64,000 bases of DNA, from assembly GCF_900163965.1 (NCBI RefSeq), contig NZ_FULE01000018.1, forward strand, positions 62,001 to 126,000. Reading direction: 5' to 3'. Under the pieces are notes generated by a model. The model saw only the letters and a list, made by a program, of their open reading frames with translations, was not told the origin of the DNA and searched no databases. Position numbers and translations under genes: made by a program. Of the stretch, positions 39,044 through 50,678 are shown piece by piece. The DNA comes from Vibrio ruber DSM 16370 (GTDB lineage: Bacteria; Pseudomonadota; Gammaproteobacteria; Enterobacterales; Vibrionaceae). Positions within the stretch are counted from its first letter, which is position 1, and each line of letters opens with the position of its first letter.

Positions 39044-41764
39044 ATGATAACTAAGCTACTGACTAAGGTTATTGGTAGCCGTAATGACAGAACATTACGA
39101 CACCTGAGAAAAATTGTTAAAGAAATCAATAATTATGAACCCACTTATGAAGCCTTCTCCGATGAAGATTTAAAAGCGAAGACGATTGAGTTTCGTGAGC
39201 GTTTAGCTCAGGGAGAAACGCTGGAGCAGCTACTGCCTGAAGCATTTGCAACGGTTCGTGAAGCCTCGAAACGCGTATTTGGGATGCGTCACTTTGACGT
39301 TCAGTTGATTGGTGGGATGGTCCTCAATGGTGGACAAATCGCAGAGATGCGGACAGGGGAGGGGAAAACCCTGACTGCGACACTGGCTGCTTATCTGAAC
39401 GCTTTACCGGGATATGGTGTCCATGTCGTTACTGTGAACGATTATCTCGCTAAGCGTGATGCTGAAACCAACCGACCATTGTTTGAGTTTTTGGGGATGA
39501 CCGTTGGTGTGAACGTTCCCGGTATGATGCCTCAGGAAAAGCAACAAGCCTATCAGGCTGATATCATCTATGGAACAAACAATGAATTCGGCTTTGATTA
39601 CTTGCGCGATAATATGGCATTTCGTAAAGAAGACCGGGTTCAGCGAGCTCGCTTTTTTGCAATCGTCGATGAGGTGGATTCTATTCTTATCGATGAAGCC
39701 CGAACGCCGTTGATTATTTCCGGTCCTGCTGAAGACAGCTCTGAATTGTACACCCGCATTAACACCTTGATTCCTTCGCTGGAAAGGCAAGAGAAAGAAG
39801 ACTCGGAAGAATACCGTGGTGACGGGCACTACACCGTCGATGAAAAAGCGAAACAGGTCTACCTGACAGAAACCGGACAAGAGTATGTCGAGGAACTGTT
39901 AGTGAAAAATGGCCTGATGAATGAAGGTGATACAGTCTACTCTCCTGCGAATATCAGCTTGCTCCATCACGTTAATGCAGCGCTAAGAGCACATGTCTTG
40001 TTTGAGAAAGATGTTGATTACATCGTTTCAAATGAAGGCGAAGTGATTATTGTTGATGAACATACCGGACGAACTATGCCCGGTCGTCGCTGGTCTGATG
40101 GTTTGCATCAGGCGGTTGAAGCCAAAGAAGGGGTGAAAATCCAGAATGAGAACCAGACCTTAGCTTCGATTACCTTCCAGAACTACTTCCGTCTCTATGA
40201 AAAACTGTCAGGTATGACAGGGACTGCCGATACAGAAGCATTCGAATTCCAGACCATTTATGGCTTGGAAACCGTGGTTATTCCAACCAATAAACCGATG
40301 ATCCGTGATGATATGGCGGATGTTGTTTATCGGACCGAAGCTGAAAAATTTGCGGCGATCATTGAGGATATTAAAGAGCGTGTGCAAAAAGGGCAGCCCG
40401 TCTTAGTCGGGACGATTTCAATTGAGAAATCGGAACTCCTGTCTCAGGCGCTGAAGAAAGCTAAAGTCAAACACAATGTCTTGAATGCGAAGTTCCACGA
40501 AAAAGAGGCTGAAATTGTTGCTGAAGCCGGTAAGCCCGGTTCTGTAACGATCGCAACCAATATGGCTGGTCGTGGGACGGATATTGTGTTGGGGGGAAGC
40601 TGGCAGTCAAAAGTCGATGCGCTGGACAATCCGACCCAAGAGCAGATTGATCAAATCAAAGCAGAATGGAAAAAAGTCCATGAACAGGTACTGGAAGCCG
40701 GTGGCTTGCATATTATCGGTACTGAGCGACATGAATCCCGCCGGATCGATAACCAGTTGAGAGGACGTTCCGGTCGTCAGGGCGATCCGGGATCATCACG
40801 CTTTTATCTCTCCATGGAAGATGCACTGCTGAGAATCTTTACCTCAGACCGTATGGCTGGTTTGATTCAGAGTGGTATGGATGAAGGGGAAGCGATTGAA
40901 AGTAAACTGTTATCCCGCTCGATTGAAAAAGCACAACGTAAGGTCGAAGGTCGTAACTTCGATATTCGTAAGCAGTTGCTGGAATATGATGATGTTGCCA
41001 ATGATCAGCGTAAGGTGGTTTATGAACTCCGCGATGAGTTGATGGAAGCAGAAGATATTCAGGAAATGATCGAGCAAAACCGTTTCGATGTCTTCACCGC
41101 TGTCATTGATGAATATATTCCACCTCAGTCGCTGGAAGATATGTGGGACATTCAGGGATTACATAATCGCCTGAAACACGATTTTGATCTGAGTTTGCCA
41201 ATTCAGGAATGGCTGGATGAAGATGATAAGTTGTATGAAGAAGTCCTTCGTGAGCGCATCATTCAAGAAGCCGTGAAAGTTTACCAAGAGAAAGAAACCT
41301 TAGTGGGCGCGGAAGTGCTGCGTAATTTTGAAAAATCCGTCATGCTACAAACGCTGGATACATTATGGAAAGAACATCTGGCTGCGATGGATCATTTACG
41401 TCAGGGGATTCACCTGCGTGGTTATGCACAAAAGAATCCGAAGCAGGAATATAAACGTGAGTCGTTCGAACTGTTTGAAGGGCTGCTTGATTCTCTGAAA
41501 TCTGATGTGATCGCGATCCTGTCTAAAGTTCGGGTACAACAGCCTGAAGAAGTCGATGAGATGGAAGCACGTCGTCAGGCTCAGATCGAAGAAGCGGCTC
41601 GTTATGCGCAAGCACAACATGCAGAGAGTGATAGTCTCCAAGGTGAAGAGTCACCCGAAGGGCAGCAACCACTGGTTCGTGAAGAGAAAAAAGTAGGGCG
41701 TAATGAGCCTTGCCCATGTGGTAGTGGTAAAAAATACAAGCAGTGCCATGGGCGTATTGCTTAA
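39044..41764 (+). CDS. secA: Preprotein translocase ATPase SecA
   Basis: SecA drives post-translational export through SecYEG. The 906-residue product (E. coli 901) has DEAD-like motor motifs: [20 protein letters not shown] (Walker A, about 102-121), [19 protein letters not shown], and the [10 protein letters not shown] and [18 protein letters not shown] motifs of the second nucleotide-binding fold. The C-terminus has the zinc-binding [14 protein letters not shown], which binds SecB and ribosomes. The gene stands alone with a terminator behind it. Confidence 0.98.
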   Translation: MITKLLTKVIGSRNDRTLRHLRKIVKEINNYEPTYEAFSDEDLKAKTIEFRERLAQGETLEQLLPEAFATVREASKRVFGMRHFDVQLIGGMVLNGGQIAEMRTGEGKTLTATLAAYLNALPGYGVHVVTVNDYLAKRDAETNRPLFEFLGMTVGVNVPGMMPQEKQQAYQADIIYGTNNEFGFDYLRDNMAFRKEDRVQRARFFAIVDEVDSILIDEARTPLIISGPAEDSSELYTRINTLIPSLERQEKEDSEEYRGDGHYTVDEKAKQVYLTETGQEYVEELLVKNGLMNEGDTVYSPANISLLHHVNAALRAHVLFEKDVDYIVSNEGEVIIVDEHTGRTMPGRRWSDGLHQAVEAKEGVKIQNENQTLASITFQNYFRLYEKLSGMTGTADTEAFEFQTIYGLETVVIPTNKPMIRDDMADVVYRTEAEKFAAIIEDIKERVQKGQPVLVGTISIEKSELLSQALKKAKVKHNVLNAKFHEKEAEIVAEAGKPGSVTIATNMAGRGTDIVLGGSWQSKVDALDNPTQEQIDQIKAEWKKVHEQVLEAGGLHIIGTERHESRRIDNQLRGRSGRQGDPGSSRFYLSMEDALLRIFTSDRMAGLIQSGMDEGEAIESKLLSRSIEKAQRKVEGRNFDIRKQLLEYDDVANDQRKVVYELRDELMEAEDIQEMIEQNRFDVFTAVIDEYIPPQSLEDMWDIQGLHNRLKHDFDLSLPIQEWLDEDDKLYEEVLRERIIQEAVKVYQEKETLVGAEVLRNFEKSVMLQTLDTLWKEHLAAMDHLRQGIHLRGYAQKNPKQEYKRESFELFEGLLDSLKSDVIAILSKVRVQQPEEVDEMEARRQAQIEEAARYAQAQHAESDSLQGEESPEGQQPLVREEKKVGRNEPCPCGSGKKYKQCHGRIA

Positions 41765-41781
41765 AAATTTCACATGAGTCG

Positions 41782-41810
41782 AGAGCCGCTGAGAAAGCGG
41801 CTCTTTTTTT
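41782..41810 (+). terminator. Intrinsic terminator after secA
   Basis: AGAGCCGCT / AGCGGCTCT around a five-base loop is followed by seven T. Confidence 0.92.
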
Positions 41811-41861
41811 GCCACGTAATTATCGTTAGACTCGACGGATAACAGCGTGTCAGAGGAATAT

Positions 41862-42263
41862 ATGAAAAGAACCCATATTGTTGCGGCGATCATTTTTAAT
41901 CAGGAACAATCACAAGTTTATATAACCAAGCGGCCAGATCATCTGCATAAAGGCGGATTTTGGGAGTTTCCCGGTGGTAAAGTTGAGAGCGGAGAATCAA
42001 TTGAGGCCGCCATTCACCGAGAATTAGAGGAAGAGATTGGTATTGAGGTCACAGCTCAACATCTATACCAGCATTTGACCCATGATTACCCGGAAAAGTC
42101 ACTGGTATTTGATTTTATTTCTGTGACGGATTTTACCGGAACACCTTATGGCAGAGAAGGTCAGGAAGGGCAATGGGTTGCGATTGCTGCACTGACTGAT
42201 TATCAATTTCCTGAAGCGAATCTGCCCGTTGTTGAGCAACTGATTCATGACTTTTCCCGTTGA
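41862..42263 (+). CDS. mutT: 8-oxo-dGTP diphosphatase MutT
   Basis: MutT hydrolyses 8-oxo-dGTP and prevents A:T to C:G transversions. The 133-residue Nudix protein carries the Nudix box G-x5-E-x7-REUxEE-x-x-G as GGKVESGESIEAAIHRELEE followed by EIG (about residues 38-60). An upstream GTG at 41847 extends the frame by five codons, but ATG 41862 follows a CAGAGGA site and matches the family length. The secA-mutT neighbourhood is conserved from E. coli to Vibrio. Confidence 0.95.
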   Translation: MKRTHIVAAIIFNQEQSQVYITKRPDHLHKGGFWEFPGGKVESGESIEAAIHRELEEEIGIEVTAQHLYQHLTHDYPEKSLVFDFISVTDFTGTPYGREGQEGQWVAIAALTDYQFPEANLPVVEQLIHDFSR

Positions 42264-42361
42264 TTCGAGCGGGCGTCAATGTAGCGAGATTGCATCATGA
42301 AGCGTCAACAAGCCTAGCCACATGAGTTGAATGTTGGTAGTTTAGACAAATAAATCGATAG

Positions 42362-43228
<867 letters not shown>

Positions 43229-43239
43229 ATACATAATTA

Positions 43240-43271
43240 TGCGCTGGATAGCTCCGGCGCATTCGATTTTT
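43240..43271 (+). terminator. Intrinsic terminator after dapB
   Basis: TGCGCTGG (43240-43247) pairs with CCGGCGCA (43254-43261) with one G-T pair. The T run (43266-43271) begins four bases later, so it is moderately strong. Confidence 0.65.
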
Positions 43272-43576
43272 GCTCAAATAATAAGTTTTACTTTGATACT
43301 ATAACCTGCCAAGTCTGTGCTTTCTTTATTTTGTATAATAAAAGATATCGTATTTTATTTGTGTTAAAGGCAAGAAAAGTTATATTTTTGAGCGTCCGTT
43401 ATCGATTGCGCTGGTTTGTTTATTTTTTTGTGAATGTTTTTTATCCGTTTCCTCTCTTTTTGACTTATATCCCCCTTGAGTTGTTTGATAATACAGATTT
43501 AATGTATCTTTTTACTCTGTTCATTTTATTTTTTTAAATAACACGGTAAAAAAGTACATTTGTTAAGTTTTGAACA
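43272..43576. other. A/T-rich gene-free stretch upstream of carA
   Basis: About 300 very A/T-rich bases between the dapB terminator and the carA promoter. A 68-codon frame starting at TTG 43331 encodes only a Phe/Leu/Tyr-rich string without a ribosome binding site and is not credible. The low GC may serve as upstream promoter DNA or as a site for nucleoid proteins such as H-NS; that is an inference. Confidence 0.5.
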
Positions 43577-43605
43577 TTGACACAAATCACACCTATCTAT
43601 AGAAT
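43577..43605 (+). promoter_or_regulatory. Promoter of carAB
   Basis: A perfect TTGACA (43577-43582) and TAGAAT (43600-43605) are spaced by 17 bp. Transcription would begin near 43612, about 100 bases ahead of carA. Confidence 0.7.
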
Positions 43606-43664
43606 GCGTCTAATTTGTCCGAAATACTCTATAGTTTTATTCTGTAGCGTTTTAGGAAGGCAAA

Positions 43665-43703
43665 TTTGCAGTTTCATCTAAATTTTTTGCATTTTTATTC
43701 TGG
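43665..43703 (+). promoter_or_regulatory. Candidate tandem ARG boxes (ArgR) ahead of carA
   Basis: The core TGCATTTTTATTCT (43688-43701) matches 12 of 14 positions of the ARG-box core TGAATWWWWATTCA. A weaker core, TGCAGTTTCATCTA (43667-43680), lies exactly 21 bp upstream, giving two 18-bp boxes with the typical 3-bp gap. The second overlaps the ribosome binding site. E. coli carAB is repressed by ArgR through such a pair. Confidence 0.5.
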
Positions 43704-43711
43704 AGGTTGTC

Positions 43712-44851
43712 TTGAGCAAGTCAGCACTGTTAGTCCTGGAAGATGGGACAGTGTTCCACGGACTGTCCATTGGCGCAGATGGCGTTTCCGTTGGTGAAGT
43801 CGTTTTTAATACCTCGATGACGGGGTACCAAGAAATCCTCACTGATCCTTCCTACTCTCAACAAATCGTCACTCTTACTTATCCTCATATTGGCAATACC
43901 GGCACTAACTCAGAAGATGAAGAATCCTCAGATATTCATGCCCAAGGACTAATCATTCGTGATTTGCCATTGATTGCATCGAATTTCAGAAGTGAGCAAA
44001 GCTTATCTGAGTATTTGAACAGTAGAAATATTGTAGGTATTGCAGATATCGATACACGAAAACTAACCCGGATTCTCCGTGAGAAAGGCGCTCAAAGCGG
44101 CTGTATCATGGCGGGTGAGAATCTGGATGAGTCACTTGCTTTAGCCAAAGCAAAAGAGTTTCCGGGCCTGAAAGGCATGGATCTGGCAAAAGTTGTGACG
44201 ACTAAAGAAGCATATGAGTGGACGCAAGGATCTTGGTCTTTAGCAAGTGGACTCCCTCAGGCTAAAGATAAAAGTGAGTTACCTTATCATGTTGTCGCGT
44301 ACGATTTCGGTGCCAAGCGCAATATTCTGCGGATGCTGGTTGACCGGGGGTGCCGTCTGACCGTTGTTCCGGCGGAGACTCCTGCGGAAACCGTTTTAGC
44401 AATGAATCCGGATGGTATTTTCCTTTCAAACGGACCGGGTGATCCGGAACCTTGTACATACGCCATTGAAGCAACAAAAACCTTTTTGGATAAAGGCATT
44501 CCAGTCTTTGGTATCTGCCTTGGACACCAAATTCTTGCGCTTGCATCCGGTGCAAAAACCATCAAAATGAAGTTTGGTCATCATGGCGCGAACCATCCGG
44601 TCAAAGATATCGAGCGGGATGTTGTGATGATTACCTCGCAAAACCACGGTTTTGCTGCAGATGAAGCAAGTTTGCCGACAACTCTGAAAGCGACCCATAA
44701 GTCATTATTTGACGGTTCACTTCAGGGCATTCATCGGACCGACAAACCTGCGTTCAGTTTCCAAGGGCACCCTGAAGCAAGCCCCGGGCCACATGATGCA
44801 GCGCCTCTATTTGATCACTTTATTGAACTTATCCAACAACACCGTGCTTAA
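43712..44851 (+). CDS. carA: Carbamoyl-phosphate synthase small subunit CarA (glutaminase)
   Basis: CarA releases ammonia from glutamine for CarB. The 379-residue product has the CPSase N-terminal domain (about 1-150) and a class I glutamine amidotransferase domain with the nucleophile elbow [15 protein letters not shown] (Cys near 269) and the His/Glu pair in [14 protein letters not shown]. The start codon is TTG at 43712 behind TGGAGG, giving [16 protein letters not shown] after the initiator; E. coli carA also begins with UUG. carB follows after 17 bp. Confidence 0.97.
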   Translation: MSKSALLVLEDGTVFHGLSIGADGVSVGEVVFNTSMTGYQEILTDPSYSQQIVTLTYPHIGNTGTNSEDEESSDIHAQGLIIRDLPLIASNFRSEQSLSEYLNSRNIVGIADIDTRKLTRILREKGAQSGCIMAGENLDESLALAKAKEFPGLKGMDLAKVVTTKEAYEWTQGSWSLASGLPQAKDKSELPYHVVAYDFGAKRNILRMLVDRGCRLTVVPAETPAETVLAMNPDGIFLSNGPGDPEPCTYAIEATKTFLDKGIPVFGICLGHQILALASGAKTIKMKFGHHGANHPVKDIERDVVMITSQNHGFAADEASLPTTLKATHKSLFDGSLQGIHRTDKPAFSFQGHPEASPGPHDAAPLFDHFIELIQQHRA

Positions 44852-44868
44852 TTCGGAGCGAGTAGACG

Positions 44869-47800
44869 ATGCCAAAACGTACTGACATACAAAGTATTCT
44901 TATCTTAGGTGCGGGCCCGATTGTAATCGGCCAAGCCTGTGAGTTTGATTACTCCGGAGCACAAGCATGTAAGGCTCTGAGAGAAGAAGGTTATCGGGTT
45001 ATTCTGGTCAACTCGAATCCGGCAACAATCATGACTGATCCTGAGATGGCTGATGCCACTTATATCGAGCCGATTCAGTGGGAAGTTGTACGTAAAATTA
45101 TTGAAAAAGAACGCCCTGATGCCGTACTGCCGACCATGGGCGGTCAGACTGCGCTGAACTGTGCGCTTGAACTGGATCGTCAAGGGGTTCTGGCAGAGTT
45201 CGGTGTTGAAATGATTGGCGCAACTGCCGATGCGATTGATAAAGCAGAAGATCGTTCTCGTTTCGATGCTGCAATGAAGTCAATTGGTCTGGAATGCCCT
45301 CGTGCCGATACCGCAAAGAGTATGGAAGAAGCTTATCAAGTGCTCGAGAAAGTCGGCTTTCCATGTATCATCCGTCCTTCATTCACCATGGGCGGAACCG
45401 GTGGCGGTATCGCTTATAACAAAGAAGAGTTTGAAGAAATCTGTCATCGCGGATTAGACCTTTCTCCTACCAATGAGTTGCTGATTGATGAGTCACTGAT
45501 TGGCTGGAAAGAGTATGAAATGGAAGTTGTTCGTGATAAGAGCGACAACTGTATCATTGTCTGTTCAATTGAAAACTTTGACCCGATGGGGATTCACACC
45601 GGAGATTCAATTACGGTTGCACCGGCTCAGACGCTGACAGATAAAGAATACCAGCTGATGAGAAACGCTTCTCTGGCGGTCTTACGTGAAATCGGTGTTG
45701 AAACCGGTGGCTCGAATGTGCAATTCGGTATCAACCCTGAAGATGGCCGGATGGTCATCATTGAAATGAACCCGCGGGTTTCCCGTTCTTCTGCTCTGGC
45801 ATCGAAAGCAACAGGCTTCCCGATAGCAAAAATTGCAGCGAAGCTTGCAGTTGGTTTCACGCTTGACGAGTTGACCAATGATATTACCGGAGGCGTGACT
45901 CCTGCCTCGTTCGAACCGACGATCGATTATGTTGTGACCAAGATTCCGCGCTTTAACTTTGAAAAGTTTGCCGGTGCCAATACGAAGCTAACCACACAGA
46001 TGAAGTCGGTTGGTGAAGTGATGGCGATTGGGCGTAACCAGCAAGAGTCTCTGCAAAAAGCCCTGCGTGGTCTTGAAGTAGGCTCTTACGGCTTTGATGA
46101 GATGGTTGATCTGGACTCTCCGGAAGCGCTGACCAAAATTCGGCACGAGCTCAAAGAAGCAGGTGCCGAGCGGATTTGGTACATCGGTGACGCTTTCCGT
46201 GCCGGTATGTCAGTTGATGCCATCTTTAACCTGACAGGGATTGATCGTTGGTTCCTCGTCCAGATTGAAGAGTTGATTCAGCTGGAAACAGAGATTAAAA
46301 CCAATGGCTTTGCCGGATTGACGAAAGACGTGCTGCGTCGCATGAAACGCAAAGGTTTTGCCGATACTCGCTTATCAAAACTGGTCGGGGTTTCTGAACA
46401 TGAGATTCGTCGCTTGCGCGATCAGTTTGAGATTCATCCGGTTTATAAGCGTGTCGATACCTGTGCTGCGGAATTTGCTTCTTCAACCGCTTATATGTAT
46501 TCCTCATACGATGAAGAGTGTGAAGCCTACCCGACAGATAAGAAGAAGATTATGGTGTTGGGTGGCGGACCGAACCGGATTGGTCAGGGGATTGAATTCG
46601 ACTACTGTTGTGTTCACGCCTCACTGGCGCTGCGTGAAGATGGTTATGAAACCATTATGGTTAACTGTAACCCTGAAACGGTCTCAACCGATTACGATAC
46701 TTCTGACCGTCTCTACTTTGAACCGGTAACGCTGGAAGATGTCTTGGCGATTGCCCGGGTTGAGAAACCGGCCGGAGTGATTGTTCAGTATGGCGGGCAA
46801 ACACCGCTGAAACTGGCGCGTGAGTTAGAAGCAGCCGGTGTACCGATTATCGGTACCAGCCCGGATGCTATTGACCGGGCAGAGGACCGGGAGCGTTTTC
46901 AACAGGCGGTTGAGCGTTTAGGTCTCAAGCAACCGGAAAATGCAACAGTAACAGCACTTGAACATGCGGTGGATAAAGCAAAAGAAATTGGCTATCCATT
47001 GGTTGTGCGTCCATCTTACGTCCTCGGTGGCCGTGCAATGGAAATTGTTTATGATGAAGCCGATCTGCGCCGTTATTTCAATGAAGCGGTCAGTGTTTCC
47101 AATGAGTCTCCGGTTTTGCTGGATCACTTCTTGGATGATGCGGTTGAAGTTGATATTGATGCGATTTGCGACGGTGAACGGGTCGTTATCGGCGGCATCA
47201 TGGAGCATATTGAGCAGGCTGGTGTTCACTCAGGCGACTCTGCATGTTCACTGCCGGCTTATACGCTGAGTCAGGATATTCAGAACGTGATGCGTGAGCA
47301 GGTTGAAAAACTGGCGTTTGAACTGGGTGTCCGGGGACTGATGAATACTCAGTTTGCCGTCAAAAACAATGAAGTTTACCTGATTGAGGTTAACCCACGT
47401 GCTGCGCGGACAGTACCGTTTGTGTCTAAAGCTACCGGTGCGCCATTGGCAAAAATTGCTGCGCGGGTGATGGCCGGACAGAGTCTGGAGCAACAAGGGT
47501 TTACCCAAGAAATTATCCCACCTTACTACTCGGTGAAAGAAGTTGTATTACCGTTTAATAAGTTCCCGGGTGTGGATCCGTTGCTTGGTCCTGAGATGCG
47601 TTCTACCGGTGAAGTGATGGGCGTTGGCCGCACATTTGCTGAAGCCTTTGCCAAAGCAGAGTTGGCATGTGGTTGTGTCTACCCTGAAGGGGGCCGGGCG
47701 CTGATTTCTGTTCGCGAAAGTGATAAACAGCGTGCGGTAGCTTTAGCTGAAAAGTTGATCCAGTTAGGGTATCAACTGGACGCAACACACGGCACAGCGG

Positions 47801-48099
47801 TCGTTCTGGGTGAAGCCGGAATTAACCCACGGCTGGTGAACAAGGTTCATGAAGGTCGTCCTCATATTCTTGACCGGATCAAGAATAATGAATATACCTA
47901 CATTATCAATACGGCTTCCGGGCGTCAGGCGATTGAAGATTCAAAAGTTCTGCGCCGTGGTGCGTTGGCTGAGAAAGTCAATTATGCCACCACTATGAAT
48001 GCTGCATTTGCAACAGCAATGGGCCATACGGCTGACCCGAAAGCTTCTGTTATTTCTGTACAAGAAATGCATGAACAAGTCAGACTCAGACATGCTTAA
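44869..48099 (+). CDS. carB: Carbamoyl-phosphate synthase large subunit CarB
   Basis: CarB makes carbamoyl phosphate from bicarbonate, ammonia and two ATP for arginine and pyrimidine synthesis. The 1076-residue product shows the internal duplication: two ATP-grasp halves, the first starting [20 protein letters not shown] (about 10-29) and the second [20 protein letters not shown] (about 558-577). An oligomerisation domain lies between them and an MGS-like allosteric domain, which binds UMP/IMP/ornithine, at the C-terminus (about 935-1076). The gene follows carA and ends before a strong terminator. Confidence 0.98.
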   Translation: MPKRTDIQSILILGAGPIVIGQACEFDYSGAQACKALREEGYRVILVNSNPATIMTDPEMADATYIEPIQWEVVRKIIEKERPDAVLPTMGGQTALNCALELDRQGVLAEFGVEMIGATADAIDKAEDRSRFDAAMKSIGLECPRADTAKSMEEAYQVLEKVGFPCIIRPSFTMGGTGGGIAYNKEEFEEICHRGLDLSPTNELLIDESLIGWKEYEMEVVRDKSDNCIIVCSIENFDPMGIHTGDSITVAPAQTLTDKEYQLMRNASLAVLREIGVETGGSNVQFGINPEDGRMVIIEMNPRVSRSSALASKATGFPIAKIAAKLAVGFTLDELTNDITGGVTPASFEPTIDYVVTKIPRFNFEKFAGANTKLTTQMKSVGEVMAIGRNQQESLQKALRGLEVGSYGFDEMVDLDSPEALTKIRHELKEAGAERIWYIGDAFRAGMSVDAIFNLTGIDRWFLVQIEELIQLETEIKTNGFAGLTKDVLRRMKRKGFADTRLSKLVGVSEHEIRRLRDQFEIHPVYKRVDTCAAEFASSTAYMYSSYDEECEAYPTDKKKIMVLGGGPNRIGQGIEFDYCCVHASLALREDGYETIMVNCNPETVSTDYDTSDRLYFEPVTLEDVLAIARVEKPAGVIVQYGGQTPLKLARELEAAGVPIIGTSPDAIDRAEDRERFQQAVERLGLKQPENATVTALEHAVDKAKEIGYPLVVRPSYVLGGRAMEIVYDEADLRRYFNEAVSVSNESPVLLDHFLDDAVEVDIDAICDGERVVIGGIMEHIEQAGVHSGDSACSLPAYTLSQDIQNVMREQVEKLAFELGVRGLMNTQFAVKNNEVYLIEVNPRAARTVPFVSKATGAPLAKIAARVMAGQSLEQQGFTQEIIPPYYSVKEVVLPFNKFPGVDPLLGPEMRSTGEVMGVGRTFAEAFAKAELACGCVYPEGGRALISVRESDKQRAVALAEKLIQLGYQLDATHGTAVVLGEAGINPRLVNKVHEGRPHILDRIKNNEYTYIINTASGRQAIEDSKVLRRGALAEKVNYATTMNAAFATAMGHTADPKASVISVQEMHEQVRLRHA

Positions 48100-48126
48100 T
48101 CAATAACTGATGTTGTTGTGTTATCC

Positions 48127-48153
48127 AAGCCCGGGATTTCCCCGGGCTTTTTT
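48127..48153 (+). terminator. Intrinsic terminator after carB
   Basis: AAGCCCGGG / CCCGGGCTT around a five-base loop with a run of six T. Confidence 0.92.
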
Positions 48154-48286
48154 GATCGCGAGATATTTGCCGATACAAAGCAATTTAATGATGAATATAT
48201 GGAATAGGACGATATCCATGTTTTCACTGTATCTCCTGATTTTTAAATGGTAATTTTGAGCTCAATCTAATCGGTTAAGGAATAAT

Positions 48287-49069
48287 ATGGAGATTTCGAT
48301 CGAGATACTTGCATTGCTTTTTTTGGCGGCCGGGTTGGCCGGATGCATTGATGCGATTGCCGGCGGCGGCGGACTGATTACGCTACCGGTGTTGATGGCA
48401 ACCGGTATCTCTCCTGCACAAGCGATTGCAACCAATAAACTTCAAAGTTCATTCGGCAGTTTTTCTTCTACATTTTACTTTGTGCGTCATGGTTTAGTTT
48501 CTCTGCGGCAAATGTGGCTGGCAATTGTCTGTACCTTTATCGGTGCGGCAACCGGTGCGGAATTAGTGCAGATTTTGGATGCTGAATTATTGACCAGCCT
48601 GATTCCCGGTTTACTGATTGCGATCTCACTATACTTTTTACTGGCACCTCAAGCGAAGGCTGAGACGGATAAAAAAGCAGCGTTATCCGATGGATTATTT
48701 GCTTTGCTGGTCGGTACCAGTGTCGGATTTTATGATGGTTTTTTTGGCCCGGGAACCGGGGCAATCTTTGCTGTTTGTTTTGTTGTGATTAGCCGGTTAT
48801 CGATTATTGAAGCAACTGCGCGCGCGAAAGTGCTGAATTTCACATCGAATATTGCAGCGTTGATTTTCTTTCTGGCGGCCGGGTTACCGGTATGGAAACT
48901 TGGCTTGGTGATGGCTGTCGGACAATTTCTCGGGGCGAGAATCGGTGCCCGTATTGTGGTTAATAAAGGTCAGAAATGGATTCGCCCTTTGGTTATCCTT
49001 ATGTCTTTATCCATGGCTCTGAAGTTACTCTGGGAACAGCATCAACAATGGCTGCTATCAGTGATTTAA
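48287..49069 (+). CDS. TauE/SafE (TSUP) family membrane permease
   Basis: This 260-residue protein has about eight hydrophobic segments and two TSUP half-motifs: GCIDAIAGGGGLITLPVLMA with ATNKLQSSFGS in the first half, and GFYDGFFGPGTGAIFAVCFV with ARAKVLNFTSN in the second. It resembles E. coli YfcA. The family moves sulfur-containing or organic anions across the inner membrane; the substrate here is unknown. The last 71 bp overlap the 3' end of a LysR gene on the other strand. A 187-bp stretch after carB, beyond its terminator, precedes it. Confidence 0.88.
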   Translation: MEISIEILALLFLAAGLAGCIDAIAGGGGLITLPVLMATGISPAQAIATNKLQSSFGSFSSTFYFVRHGLVSLRQMWLAIVCTFIGAATGAELVQILDAELLTSLIPGLLIAISLYFLLAPQAKAETDKKAALSDGLFALLVGTSVGFYDGFFGPGTGAIFAVCFVVISRLSIIEATARAKVLNFTSNIAALIFFLAAGLPVWKLGLVMAVGQFLGARIGARIVVNKGQKWIRPLVILMSLSMALKLLWEQHQQWLLSVI

Positions 49070-49865
49070 TACGTGGTGAGCGATAAGTCATAGTTCTCAG
49101 ACAGAGATGAACCGGCCGGAATAACGGCTGAAGGTCATCAAAACTAAAACAGTAGCGGGGCGCAATAGATAGTGTGTGCACGATGGAAAGAGGGATCAGC
49201 GCAGGTGCGACGCCTTGTAATGCCAGTTGTGCCGCTGCGGTGTATGAGTCCATTTCCATCACCGGGGTGATTGCGAGATGATCCAGCACTGATGCCTGAT
49301 ACGTGTTGGCACTGTTAGACAGATCATTGGTGATGATTTGTTGCGGAAGCTGCTGCAGTGGTGTCTGACTGACAATAAAAACCGGTTCATTGTAGAGATG
49401 AAAGGTTTTCAGGCCATGATTTCCCGGCAGATAACCGGCACACAATCCGAGAGTGGCTTTGCCGGAGCGGACATGTTCAACGATTCTGGGAGTGTGATTG
49501 GTGGTGATCGTAATTCTGGGATCGTGGCTGAAATATTGCCCCATCACATGGCTGAGCAAACCTGCTACCAGCGTTTCTGAACAATCAAAGCGGATCAGGG
49601 TGTGATCTTCCAGAGCCTGCTGTTCGAATATTAATCCGCTCAGTTCATGAAAGCTCGGGCCGACTCGCTCAATCAGTGCCAGTGCATCCGCTGTGAGTTT
49701 GATGTGCCGTCCGTCGGGCACAACCAGTTTTTTCCCCAGCCGGTTTTCTAAATTGGCAATGCGTTTACTGACGGCAGATTGACTGATATAGAGTATGCTC
49801 CCCGTCCGGCTCATGGTTTTTTCTTTGCTGAGAATCAGGAGTGTTTCAATGCCTTCAAGCAACAT
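48999..49865 (-). CDS. LysR-family transcriptional regulator
   Basis: The 288-residue product has an N-terminal LysR helix-turn-helix (about 2-62; TMSRTGSILYISQSAVSKRI and ANLENRLGKKLV) and an effector domain (about 88-285). ATG 49865 is preferred to TTG 49880, because LysR proteins begin just ahead of the first helix. Its 3' end overlaps the convergent TSUP gene by 71 bp, so the C-terminal residues of both are fixed by one DNA stretch. It may control the neighbouring permease, as LysR regulators often do, but in this convergent layout that is only an inference. Confidence 0.86.
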   Translation of the reverse strand: MLLEGIETLLILSKEKTMSRTGSILYISQSAVSKRIANLENRLGKKLVVPDGRHIKLTADALALIERVGPSFHELSGLIFEQQALEDHTLIRFDCSETLVAGLLSHVMGQYFSHDPRITITTNHTPRIVEHVRSGKATLGLCAGYLPGNHGLKTFHLYNEPVFIVSQTPLQQLPQQIITNDLSNSANTYQASVLDHLAITPVMEMDSYTAAAQLALQGVAPALIPLSIVHTLSIAPRYCFSFDDLQPLFRPVHLCLRTMTYRSPRIKSLIAAIVDAVPRVTSEPWIKT

Positions 49866-49976
49866 AGTGTCCACTATCAATCAGAGAGAGCATTCGTCTA
49901 CTTTAGCGAAAGCTGTCTCTGATTGCGATAACAGAATGCTTGATAGGAAAAATTGTTTGCAACAGCGCCTGAGCCC

Positions 49977-50588
49977 TTAGCGATTAATGGCAAAAACCGG
50001 TAGAGACAGGTGCCAACGGATTGCGCCAAGACGAATGATCAGCGTCGAGAGAAAACCGGATAAAAATGCCGTCTTGTGGTCGTAGCCCATTTGTATTGCC
50101 GTGGTATGGAAAATACCACCGACAATACAGGCGGTCGCGTACACTTCGCTGCGCAGAATCATGGGGATTTCCCGGGCGAGGATATCGCGAATGATACCAC
50201 CGCCACATCCGGTCAGAACGCCCATAATAATTGCAACCAGTGACGAGTCCTGATAAAGCAGTGATTTATCGACACCAATTCCAACAAAGACTGACAGACC
50301 GATTGCATCACAAACCGGCAGAACCCACCAAGAGAGACGTTTAGGGCGACGGACAATCAGCATCGTCAGGAAGCTGGTGGCAAGAATTACCCACAGGTAG
50401 GTGGTGTCGGTAATCCAGAATACCGGGGTTGCTCCCAAAGCAATATCACGCATGGTTCCGCCGCCAATCGCTGTCACGCTGGCAAGAACGACGACACCGA
50501 ATGGATCCATTTTTAAACGGCCGGCTAACAGTACACCAGAAATGGCAAATACGATTGTTCCAAATAAATCAATCAGATAGAGAAACAT
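49977..50588 (-). CDS. TRIC-like/UPF0126 membrane protein (YicG/YadS type)
   Basis: This 203-residue protein has about seven membrane helices in two homologous halves. Each half has the family signature: AIGGGTMRDIALGATPVFWI near residue 40 and GCGGGIIRDILAREIPMIL near residue 126. The fold is that of trimeric intracellular cation (TRIC) channels; prokaryotic members conduct potassium or other small ions in vitro, and the physiological role is unclear. No close functional partner is evident among the flanking genes. Confidence 0.88.
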   Translation of the reverse strand: MFLYLIDLFGTIVFAISGVLLAGRLKMDPFGVVVLASVTAIGGGTMRDIALGATPVFWITDTTYLWVILATSFLTMLIVRRPKRLSWWVLPVCDAIGLSVFVGIGVDKSLLYQDSSLVAIIMGVLTGCGGGIIRDILAREIPMILRSEVYATACIVGGIFHTTAIQMGYDHKTAFLSGFLSTLIIRLGAIRWHLSLPVFAINR

Positions 50589-50678
50589 ACGTTGAGAGGG
50601 CCCACAATATTATTTGATTACAGCGCGATTGTTTTTAGGTATAGAGAAAAACAGGGCGCATTGTACGGGAAAATAGTG

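Noticed and set aside
43331..43537. A 68-codon frame upstream of carA that could be a small membrane protein or leader peptide
   Set aside because: It starts with TTG, has no ribosome binding site, and its Phe/Leu/Tyr-rich content follows from the A/T-rich DNA; it is not placed like an attenuating leader.
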